From NCBI RefSeq assembly GCF_943913915.1, contig NZ_CALUAA010000022.1, positions 1-14,169 of the forward strand: a stretch of DNA of 14,169 nucleotides. The letters run 5' to 3'. The DNA is from an uncultured Peptoniphilus sp. (lineage in GTDB: Bacteria > Bacillota > Clostridia > Tissierellales > Peptoniphilaceae). Within the stretch, counting starts at the first letter, position 1; each line of letters opens with the position of its first letter. The notes under the pieces are model-generated. The model saw nothing but the letters and a program-made list of their open reading frames with translations, had not been told where the DNA came from and made no database searches. A program made the position numbers and the translations under genes. Shown here piece after piece: positions 1-7,201 of this stretch.

Positions 1-33
1 TTTTGTTCGTGTGTTTCACGAGACAACTTTTAT

Positions 34-62
34 AGTCTACCTCGAATTGCGTTCGATGTCAA
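34..62 (-). promoter_or_regulatory. Sigma-A promoter P3 of a leftward tandem array (probable rrn promoter)
   Basis: Read on the minus strand, a perfect -35 TTGACA (57-62) is followed after exactly 17 bases by the -10 TAGACT (34-39). Transcription would start near position 27 and leave the window leftwards. A-rich tracts just upstream (about 63-86) resemble an UP element. The bases after the -10 (CTATAAAAG, 27-35) are identical to those after P1. It is the last of three such promoters, so the gene it drives lies outside the window. Tandem consensus promoters of this kind are typical of rRNA operons. The target is inferred. Confidence 0.8.
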
Positions 63-111
63 GAACTTTTTAGAAATTCTTTTTTGCGACCCCGCTCTCT
101 CGAGGCGACTT

Positions 112-136
112 GATCAGTTTACTATGTTAACTGATC
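112..136. repeat. Inverted repeat overlapping promoter P2
   Basis: GATCAGTT (112-119) and AACTGATC (129-136) are perfect 8-base arms around a 9-base loop. No T-run follows on either strand, so it is not a terminator. It covers the -10 box and most of the spacer of P2. It could be a protein-binding operator, an RNA hairpin in transcripts from P1, or chance. Confidence 0.5.
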
Positions 137-144
137 TTTGTCAA
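116..144 (-). promoter_or_regulatory. Sigma-A promoter P2 of the leftward tandem array
   Basis: On the minus strand TTGACA (139-144), a 17-base spacer and TAAACT (116-121). It sits 82 bases upstream of P3 and 77 bases downstream of P1, measured between -10 boxes. Unlike P1 and P3 it lacks the ATAAAAG sequence after the -10, and an inverted repeat overlaps its spacer and -10 box. Confidence 0.7.
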
Positions 145-192
145 CCCTGTTTTTCGATTCGGTGCAACCCGTCTCTCACAAGGTTCTTTTAT

Positions 193-221
193 AGTATACG
201 CAGATCTTTTTACATTGTCAA
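193..221 (-). promoter_or_regulatory. Sigma-A promoter P1 of the leftward tandem array
   Basis: On the minus strand TTGACA (216-221), a 17-base spacer and TATACT (193-198), the best match to consensus of the three. Upstream A-tracts (about 222-256) look like an UP element and reach the stop codon of the TPR gene. The bases after the -10 repeat those of P3. Confidence 0.8.
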
Positions 222-251
222 GATTCTTTTTACATCGTTCTTATAAGTTTT

Positions 252-1355
252 TTACTCTTGCTCTGCAAGCTTTCGTGTCTGCTCAATAAGCTCCCATAAC
301 TGATTATCCGAGGCTAAGCGGTAAGCAGATTCAAAGTCTCGATTCGCATCCGAAAATTTCTCACTTCTATAGTAAAGGATCCCTCTATTCACGAAGGCTG
401 TTCGATCACTTTCATTACTTTCAACTATTTCCGTTAATACAGCGATCGCATCTTCCTCTCGGCCTAGTGCTGCGAGGGCGATCGCATAGTCGTTAAGCAC
501 CTCACCCGCTTTTGTATGGCGAGATGATTCTTCTAAATAGTCCACTGCCTTTTCATAATCTCCCAGCCCGTAATATGCCATTCCCTTTATATAGGAACAA
601 CTCCCGGGATCGGTGTATTGTGAGTTGACTTCGTCGATGGTTTTAAGAGCCTCTTCATAGCGCCCGTAATGGAGATAGGTCTTCGCACCCTCAATTGCCG
701 CAGGCTCCGCGATAGTTTCGATCGCTCGGCGAAGCTCTTCTTTTATCCCGTCGTCACCGGATGATTGAAGCGCCTTCTCGTAATAGAATTTCGCTTTGAT
801 CCAATGTGCTCTCGCTTCGTGTACGCGGCCGAGGGCCATGAGAGCGTGAGTATTCTCCGGATCTTCTTCAATGATTTTTTCATAGCGATCCATTATCTCT
901 TTTAAAAGGTCCTCTCTGCTCTTACCCTCATCTTCTTGCCAGCGAGCATTATATATTCCCTCCATAGCATAGGTCGTATCCAGACGGTCCTCAATACTTC
1001 CTCTGAGAATCTCCTTCGCATGAGCGAACAGGTAGACTCGCTCAACATCGTCATTTTGTACCGCCGTAAGGATTTTTCCTTCCAACGCACGGAGAGTATC
1101 CTCTATATTTTCTCTGAGAAAGCTGGTGTAGTCCCTTGCATAGGGAAATTGTTCGTCGAGACCGACGACAACACACATTGCCGTAAAAATATGGTTCACA
1201 TCCAGCGTTCCCTCTTTCCCCGGGTTTTTAATTTCATCGACAATGTCGGTTTGAAGCATGGGAATCGGCACGCCATTTAGTATGGCGCCGCCATTTCGTT
1301 GCTCTAAAAATCCGATGGCGTCGTACCAGTCGGCCAGATATTTTTTACTGTCCAT
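252..1355 (-). CDS. Tetratricopeptide-repeat protein
   Basis: 367 residues, no signal peptide or membrane segment, so probably cytoplasmic. The C-terminal half holds about five TPR-like helix pairs (roughly residues 167-200, 217-247, 252-283, 287-316 and 318-350), with typical motifs such as GMAYYGLGDYEKAVDYLEES and AIALAALGREEDAIAVLTEI. TPRs form a protein-binding superhelix. The first 150 residues are helical-looking and match no domain I recognise. The start overlaps the end of the radical SAM gene by 11 bp and has AAAGGA upstream, so the two are translationally coupled and probably act together. No hairpin terminator follows the stop, so its transcripts may run on into the tandem promoter region. 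The binding partner and role are unknown. Confidence 0.85.
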   Translation of the reverse strand: MDSKKYLADWYDAIGFLEQRNGGAILNGVPIPMLQTDIVDEIKNPGKEGTLDVNHIFTAMCVVVGLDEQFPYARDYTSFLRENIEDTLRALEGKILTAVQNDDVERVYLFAHAKEILRGSIEDRLDTTYAMEGIYNARWQEDEGKSREDLLKEIMDRYEKIIEEDPENTHALMALGRVHEARAHWIKAKFYYEKALQSSGDDGIKEELRRAIETIAEPAAIEGAKTYLHYGRYEEALKTIDEVNSQYTDPGSCSYIKGMAYYGLGDYEKAVDYLEESSRHTKAGEVLNDYAIALAALGREEDAIAVLTEIVESNESDRTAFVNRGILYYRSEKFSDANRDFESAYRLASDNQLWELIEQTRKLAEQE

Positions 1356-3003
1356 TGATTATCCTTTCGTCCTCATATACTTCACATTTTCCGTTCTTGT
1401 AAACTATATAGCGATTTCGATCGCCGAGGGTAATACCTCTCACGTTTTTCGATGCTTTCAGTGGATCTTTCGTATTTATAAAGTCGGGATGCGTTTTAAT
1501 AAACGCCACGATCTCTTCTCGCCCGATCTCCGGATCGTCGAGATCTAAAACTTGACCGATGTAGCGGTTTTCATGTCGATAGAAGTCCCATTTAAATTTA
1601 TCATACAGCGATTCGTCCATATGACCTCTTGCCCGTAGTTCATCATAGAAAAAGCGATACTTGCCATTTTTCCCCTTCAGAGGGTTTGTATCGATCGCTT
1701 CCATAACTTTTCCCGCCATATCATAAAACAGCCGTGCCAAAGATATATCTCGCGCTCTTAATGTAGCTAAAGTCGAAGCGAAAGCCTCTTCATCATAATA
1801 AGTCTCCACGATTTCAGCGAAGTATTTTAATTGCAATACTTCTTCGGAATCCAATGCGTCGGTTTTTATAACTTCATAGGGCGGCGCGTCATCGTAGACA
1901 ATGCCGAATTCTTTCGCTCGCGCCCTCAGTTCCGTGCCGGGAAGCAATTTAAGAAAACCGATTTGAATGCGCTTCCCTCCGAGAGGAACGACTTTGTCGA
2001 ATCCGTCGAGAAAACTTTCCAAGTCCTCACCGGGCAGCCCGACAATAAGATCCAAATGCACGTGAATTTTGTCGCCGTCAATCTTTTTCAATACGCTATG
2101 AATTTTTTCAAGATCGGTGCGTCGATGAATGCGTTCGTTCACCTCGGGATTTGTCGACTGAATGCCCGCTTCGATTTGAAAACGACCTTTCGGCGCACTG
2201 TTCATTAGGGCGATCAGCTCGTCCGACATATGCTCTAAATTCATTTCAAAGTGAATGCACATATCTTTCGGCGACTCGTCGATAAAAAAGTTTAAGATGG
2301 ATTTCGTTCGTTCCTTATGAATATGGAATGAACGATCTACAAATTTTATCAGCTTTGTACCCGTCTGGAAGATATGGTGCATATCTTCTTTTATATCTTC
2401 AACTGATCGGTAACGCACCCGGTCGTCCCCGGAAGAGAGGCAGTAACTGCAGTGGTAGGGGCAGCCGCGCATGGACTCGTAGTAGATAATACGATGATTC
2501 ATATCTTCGGAATAACGAACGGAGGGCAGGTAATCTAAATTATCCAAGGGAACGGCTACGGGGTTTTCTACTATATCCCCTTCCCTTCTATAACAGAGTC
2601 CGGGAACACTTAATGCGGAAATTTTTCCCTCTATATAATCGAGGAAATTATTAAAGCTCAGCTCTCCTTCTCCGGAGAGAATCGCCTCGATCCAGTAATG
2701 ATCCTTCATACGCTCCGGAGCATCGAAACTCACTTCCGGTCCGCCTAAAAATTGACGTATCTCGGGGCTTGCCTTTTGAATATAGCTTCCCATCGACTGC
2801 ACCCGATCCCAATTCCATATATAGGTTGAATACATTATGAAATCCGGGGATTTCTTCATAATTTTGGCGAGACACTGTTCTGTCGGTTCGTTGACGGTCA
2901 TCTCCAAAATGTCGATGTTTCTTTCCGCCACTTCCAGTAAGAGCCTTACGGCGAGATTGGTATGGACATAGCTCGCATTAAAAGCGACGAGTAATCCTTT
3001 CAT
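1345..3003 (-). CDS. B12-binding domain radical SAM protein, DUF4080 type
   Basis: 552 residues. The N-terminal part (about 1-150) has the layout of a cobalamin-binding Rossmann domain, including FLGGPEVSF near residue 85 and LSGEGE near 109. The radical SAM motif CxxxCxxC is at Cys181, Cys185 and Cys188 (MRGCPYHCSYC), which binds the 4Fe-4S cluster that cleaves S-adenosylmethionine. A typical radical SAM barrel follows (GLPGED near 325). The C-terminal 180 residues fit the DUF4080 region found on such proteins in Firmicutes. B12 radical SAM enzymes do methylations, ring rearrangements and similar reactions, and the substrate here is not known. The start is set by a strong AAAGGAGGG site. It lies downstream of the argS terminator, so it needs its own promoter, though none is convincing in the 54-base gap. 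It is coupled to the TPR gene by overlap. Confidence 0.85.
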   Translation of the reverse strand: MKGLLVAFNASYVHTNLAVRLLLEVAERNIDILEMTVNEPTEQCLAKIMKKSPDFIMYSTYIWNWDRVQSMGSYIQKASPEIRQFLGGPEVSFDAPERMKDHYWIEAILSGEGELSFNNFLDYIEGKISALSVPGLCYRREGDIVENPVAVPLDNLDYLPSVRYSEDMNHRIIYYESMRGCPYHCSYCLSSGDDRVRYRSVEDIKEDMHHIFQTGTKLIKFVDRSFHIHKERTKSILNFFIDESPKDMCIHFEMNLEHMSDELIALMNSAPKGRFQIEAGIQSTNPEVNERIHRRTDLEKIHSVLKKIDGDKIHVHLDLIVGLPGEDLESFLDGFDKVVPLGGKRIQIGFLKLLPGTELRARAKEFGIVYDDAPPYEVIKTDALDSEEVLQLKYFAEIVETYYDEEAFASTLATLRARDISLARLFYDMAGKVMEAIDTNPLKGKNGKYRFFYDELRARGHMDESLYDKFKWDFYRHENRYIGQVLDLDDPEIGREEIVAFIKTHPDFINTKDPLKASKNVRGITLGDRNRYIVYKNGKCEVYEDERIINGQ

Positions 3004-3057
3004 GCTTTCCCTCCTTTCACTTTGTATAGTTTAACACATTCAAAAACGATACAAATT

Positions 3058-3089
3058 AAAAACGGACACTCCCATAAGAGAGGTCCGCT
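3058..3089 (-). terminator. Rho-independent terminator after argS
   Basis: On the minus strand AGCGGACCTCTC pairs imperfectly with GGGAGTGTCCG around a short loop, and TTTTT follows. It begins 5 bases after the argS stop and closes the six-gene pheS-argS cluster. Confidence 0.85.
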
Positions 3090-3094
3090 GGAAA

Positions 3095-4804
3095 TTACAT
3101 TTTGTTCGGCGCTTCAATACCCAGAAGGTATAAACCGATTTTGATCATATTTTTCACCCCATAGACAAGAAGAAGACGGGCGTTTTTCACCTCTTCATCA
3201 TCTACAAGAATGGGCGTGTTCGTATAGTACTTGTTAAAAGTCTTGGCACATTCTGTAATGTAACGTGTCACGAGATAGGGCTCGTATTTTTCGTGACTGT
3301 CCACGATGACTTGGTTGAAGCCGTAGAGCTGTTGGAGCAACTCCTTTTCGTCATCCAAGCTCAGCGCCTTTACATCCACCTCTTTAGAGGGATCGAAATT
3401 TCCCTTTCCGAGAAGAGAATGCATGCGGGCGTGAGTGTATTGAACATAGGGCCCTGTCTCGCCGTCAAAGCTTAAGGTACGATCCCAGTCGAAGACATAG
3501 TCCTTGATACGTTGGTTAAATAACTCTTGAAATTTGACTGCGCCGATACCCACTTGACGAGCCAGTTCTTCGCGGTTTTCCATGCTGTAGCCGTTTTTCT
3601 CTTCCCTTTCGCGGAGGATATCGTCTACTTTTTCCGTGGCGCGGTTTAGCACATCTTCCAGGTAGACCACTTTGCCCCTGCGGGTAGAAAGGGTGCCTTC
3701 CGGCAAAGATACCATGCCGAAGGGAACGTGAACGCAATCATCCGCCCAATCGTGTCCCATTTCCTTTAAGATAGCCTTTAATTGCTGGAAGTGGAGATTT
3801 TGCTGACTGCCTACGACGTAGATGTTCTTGTAGAAGTCGTAGGTGTCTTTTCTGAAGATCGCCGTGGCGATATCCCGCGTCAGATAAATGGTAGAACCGT
3901 CACTCTTAATAATAATGGCAGGCGGCAAATTGTATTTGTCAAGATTGATGATTTGCGCACCCTGGTCTTCTATAAGGAGGCCCTTTTCCTTAATTTCATC
4001 GACTGCTTTAAGCATTAAATCGGAATAATAGGATTCGCCGCGATAGGAATCGAATTCCACGTCGAGCATGTCGTATACCCGTTTAAATTCATCGAGGCTT
4101 AAATCTCTAAACCATTGCCAAAGGGCAACGGCTTCCTCATCTCCGTTTTCCAATTTGCGGAACCATTCTCTGGAATTGTCGAGCAGTTCTTTATTTGTTT
4201 CCGCTTCCTGATTGATACGAACGTAAAGCTTTACAAGCTCGGGAATGGGATCTTTTTCAATAATCTCATCGTCGCCCCAGCGTTTGTAAGCTTCTATCAT
4301 CATACCGAATTGGGTGCCGTAATCTCCTAAGTGATTAATGGCTTCTACATTGTAACCCAAATGTTTGTAGATGCGCTTAATGGAATCGCCGATAATCGTC
4401 GTGCGAATGTGACCAATATGGAAGGGTTTGGCGATATTCGGAGAGGAATATTCCACGATAGTAGTCTTGCCCTTGCCCATATCGGAGGATCCGAAACGAT
4501 CCCCTTCTTCCAACACAGCCTTTAATACATTTTCAGCGAGGGCGGTGGTGTCGATAAAAAAGTTAAGATAGGGCCCGGCCACGGCGATTTCGCGAATGCC
4601 TTCAACATCGCTTAATTTTTCTTTAAGCTCTTGAGCAATAACCGCCGGGTTTTTCCGCATGGTCTTTGCCAACATAAAGGTAGGAAAGGCGTAATCGCCC
4701 ATTTTCCTATCCGGCGGCGTTTCAATTTTATAAAGTAACTCTTTGGCGTCTAATCCGGTTTCCCGGGCGAGACCCTCTGCGATCTGTTCTTTAAAATTTA
4801 TCAT
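3095..4804 (-). CDS. argS: Arginine--tRNA ligase
   Basis: 569 residues, normal for bacterial ArgRS. This class I synthetase attaches arginine to tRNA-Arg using ATP in the cytoplasm. The N-terminal Add1 domain that contacts the tRNA D-loop spans about 5-84 (MGDYAFPTF). The HIGH signature is intact at 129-132 (KPFHIGH). The KMSKS position carries the degenerate STRRGK (373-378), as is usual in this family. The DALR anticodon-binding domain covers about 450-569 and ends in the common PNKM-like tail. The start has AGGAG five bases upstream, and this site overlaps the mutS2 stop codon, so the two genes are translationally coupled. It is the last gene of the cluster and is followed at once by a terminator. 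I see no T-box leader for it. Confidence 0.98.
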   Translation of the reverse strand: MINFKEQIAEGLARETGLDAKELLYKIETPPDRKMGDYAFPTFMLAKTMRKNPAVIAQELKEKLSDVEGIREIAVAGPYLNFFIDTTALAENVLKAVLEEGDRFGSSDMGKGKTTIVEYSSPNIAKPFHIGHIRTTIIGDSIKRIYKHLGYNVEAINHLGDYGTQFGMMIEAYKRWGDDEIIEKDPIPELVKLYVRINQEAETNKELLDNSREWFRKLENGDEEAVALWQWFRDLSLDEFKRVYDMLDVEFDSYRGESYYSDLMLKAVDEIKEKGLLIEDQGAQIINLDKYNLPPAIIIKSDGSTIYLTRDIATAIFRKDTYDFYKNIYVVGSQQNLHFQQLKAILKEMGHDWADDCVHVPFGMVSLPEGTLSTRRGKVVYLEDVLNRATEKVDDILREREEKNGYSMENREELARQVGIGAVKFQELFNQRIKDYVFDWDRTLSFDGETGPYVQYTHARMHSLLGKGNFDPSKEVDVKALSLDDEKELLQQLYGFNQVIVDSHEKYEPYLVTRYITECAKTFNKYYTNTPILVDDEEVKNARLLLVYGVKNMIKIGLYLLGIEAPNKM

Positions 4805-4812
4805 CGTAACTC

Positions 4813-7188
4813 CTATCTTAAATATGCAATGGTCACGCCGCTGCCACCGTCACCGGGCTCGGCGTCTTCGTATTTTTTTATCGAGGCGTGGGTTCGCAAA
4901 TATTCCTTTACTTTTTTCCGGAGCATGCCCGTTCCCTTGCCGTGAATAATGCGGATATGATCGAGGGAAGCCAGGTAAGCGTCGTCGATCGCCTTTTCTA
5001 GAATGGGCTCCGCCTCTTCAAATGTCTTGCCCCGAATATCAAATTCTACTTTAGCATTTTTTGATTTTTTCTGCGACACTTTTCCCGTATTGGCCTTTTG
5101 GCGATGGTTGTCCTGAACTTGTCGCATTACCAAAGTATTGGCGGGTAGCGTCATTTTCATAAGGCCCGCCTGAACGAGTACATTGTTCTTTCCGTCGGGC
5201 TTTTCAAGGACAATCGCCTCCACTCCCAAACTTTCGGCATACACCGTGTCGCCGGGTTTCAGCTTTTTAGCGGGATTCTTCGCCTTTTTCACCACGAGCC
5301 CGCGATCTCCTTTTCGGAATTTTTTATTGCCTTCCCTCAAGACATCTTGCGCTTCCTGAAGGGTCTTTGCTTCATCACTTTCAAGATGTTGCTTTAATTC
5401 CTTGATTTCAGAGACGGCGAGATCCGCATCATCTTTCGCCGATTTCAACACACGACGGGCTTCGTCCCGGGCTTTTTCCAATATGCGGTCCCGCTCTTTT
5501 TCCACAACTTCCGCTTTGCGCTTAGCCTGTTGCATTTCCCTTTGATACTCGCCCTTTAATTGTACAAGTTCCGCTTCCCGCTTTTCCAGGCGACTTCTCT
5601 CTGCCTCGAGGGTCTTTAATACATCTTCAAAGGCGATATCTTTTCGCTCCAAGAAGCCCTCGGCGCCGCTTAAAATTTCCTGAGGTAACCCGAGGCGGGA
5701 GGAGATTTCAAATGCATTACTCTTCCCCGGTACACCGACGTGAAGTTTATAAGTAGGCGTCAGGGTTTCAATATCGAATTCCATGGAGGCGTTTTGCACA
5801 CCGTCTCGAGTCAAGGCGTAGAGCTTAAGCTGTGTGTAGTGAGTGGTCGCCATAAACGTAATGCCCGTAGCGATACAGTGCTCGATAATACTCAGGGCAA
5901 GGGCGGCCCCTTCCGTGGGGTCGGTGCCGGCGCCCAGTTCGTCGAAGATGACCAGACTGTTTTTTCCGGCACGCTCCAAGATGTCGATAATATTCATCAT
6001 GTGGCCGCTGAAGGTGGAGAGAGATTGCTCAATGCTCTGTTCATCGCCGATATCTGCGTAGACGCCGTCGTAAATTCCGATGACCGTTCCCTTGTCCGCC
6101 GGAATATGGAGGCCGTATTGCGTCATTAAGACCATAAGGCCCATGGTCTTTAAACTGACGGTTTTACCGCCGGTATTGGGACCTGTAATAATAAGGCCAC
6201 CTTCTTCGCCGCCGAGCTCCAAACTTAAGGGAACAACTTTATCCGCAGGGATTAAAGGATGGCGTGCGTTAAGAAGTTTCGTCGTCTTATTTTTAGAAAG
6301 TTTAGGAGAGATTGCATTTTGATCCGACGCCAATTTCGCCTTGGCGAAGATAAAGTCTAAATCGGCAAAAAGCGCTTCATTAGAAGCAAAGGCCTCCGCA
6401 TCTTCCCCGATGATGGCGGAAAGTTCTTCTAAAATTCGCTGGATCTCTTCCCTTTCCTTGAGCTCCAATTCTCGAATGTCGTTGTTGATCTCTACAACCG
6501 CCATTGGCTCGATATAGACAGTTTGACCCGAAGCACTCATATCGTGAACGAGACCTTTTACTTTACTTCTTGCATCGTGACGCACGGGTACGACGTAGCG
6601 GCCCTGGCGCATGGTAACGAGGGAATCCTGAAGAGATTCCTGAAGATCCGCCGAATTCAAAATACCCTGAAGTTTATCCCGCACCTGATCTTTTTTCCGA
6701 GCAAGGGACCTGCGAATCCGCAAAAGTTCCGGCGTGGCATCGTCGTAAATGCTCTCTTCATTTTCAATTGTAGATTCGATCTTTTCTCTAAGATCCCCTC
6801 TCGTCCAAAGTGCGGAAACCATGGCGCGAATGAGAGGATAGGGTTCTTCTATTGTGTCGTCGGTTTCTGCAAGATAACGCTGCATCCTGGAGACGCCGCG
6901 AAGGGAATCGCCGATTTCGAGAACTTCGGCAATGCTGAGCGTCCCGCCTCGAGAAGCGTAATGGGCGCTTTTCGCCACAGGTCGCGCGCCGCTTAAGGGC
7001 GGGGCGGAACGGGTGACGAGAAGTTGGAAAGCCTCTTCCGTTTCCTGCTGCATTCTTAGAATTTTTTCTCTATTCGAGGTAAACTCCATAGCATCTACCC
7101 GTTCTTTTCCGATGCTCGAAACGGTAAGTTCTTTTAATCGGTCGATAATGTCGTAAAATTCAAGAATCGCTTCAATTTTATGCGCCAT
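4813..7188 (-). CDS. mutS2: Endonuclease MutS2 / ribosome-collision ATPase with Smr domain
   Basis: 791 residues, full length for the family. It has the MutS-type core (about 1-500) without the mismatch-reading N-terminal domain of MutS. Walker A is GPNTGGKT (336-343) and Walker B is VIFDELGAGTDPTEG (413-427), followed by ATTH (447-450). A charged coiled coil runs over about 515-605, a small KOW/SH3-like segment over about 640-690, and the Smr domain over 713-791 with FDIRG and HGKGTGML. MutS2 was first described as suppressing recombination by nicking branched DNA. In Bacillus subtilis it was later shown to bind collided ribosomes and feed ribosome quality control. The start has a strong AGGAGGAG site, and the gap from the U32 gene is 13 bp. 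Its place between translation genes fits the ribosome role. Confidence 0.97.
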   Translation of the reverse strand: MAHKIEAILEFYDIIDRLKELTVSSIGKERVDAMEFTSNREKILRMQQETEEAFQLLVTRSAPPLSGARPVAKSAHYASRGGTLSIAEVLEIGDSLRGVSRMQRYLAETDDTIEEPYPLIRAMVSALWTRGDLREKIESTIENEESIYDDATPELLRIRRSLARKKDQVRDKLQGILNSADLQESLQDSLVTMRQGRYVVPVRHDARSKVKGLVHDMSASGQTVYIEPMAVVEINNDIRELELKEREEIQRILEELSAIIGEDAEAFASNEALFADLDFIFAKAKLASDQNAISPKLSKNKTTKLLNARHPLIPADKVVPLSLELGGEEGGLIITGPNTGGKTVSLKTMGLMVLMTQYGLHIPADKGTVIGIYDGVYADIGDEQSIEQSLSTFSGHMMNIIDILERAGKNSLVIFDELGAGTDPTEGAALALSIIEHCIATGITFMATTHYTQLKLYALTRDGVQNASMEFDIETLTPTYKLHVGVPGKSNAFEISSRLGLPQEILSGAEGFLERKDIAFEDVLKTLEAERSRLEKREAELVQLKGEYQREMQQAKRKAEVVEKERDRILEKARDEARRVLKSAKDDADLAVSEIKELKQHLESDEAKTLQEAQDVLREGNKKFRKGDRGLVVKKAKNPAKKLKPGDTVYAESLGVEAIVLEKPDGKNNVLVQAGLMKMTLPANTLVMRQVQDNHRQKANTGKVSQKKSKNAKVEFDIRGKTFEEAEPILEKAIDDAYLASLDHIRIIHGKGTGMLRKKVKEYLRTHASIKKYEDAEPGDGGSGVTIAYLR

Positions 7189-7201
7189 ATCTCCTCCTCT
7201 T

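Noticed and set aside
936..2208. Open frames on the plus strand opposite the TPR and radical SAM genes (936-1280, 1258-1548, 1831-2208).
   Set aside because: Antisense to genes with clear domains; low-complexity translations without family motifs.
3028..3054. Possible promoter of the radical SAM gene on the minus strand: TTGTAT (3049-3054) and TAAACT (3028-3033), with TATACA nearby (3023-3028).
   Set aside because: The spacer is only 15 bases for the first pair, and the TATACA alternative would start transcription inside the ribosome binding site. Too weak to list as a feature, although a promoter is expected here.
6523..6996. 157-codon open frame on the plus strand within mutS2.
   Set aside because: It lies wholly opposite a well-supported mutS2 region, has no ribosome binding site and encodes no recognisable domain.
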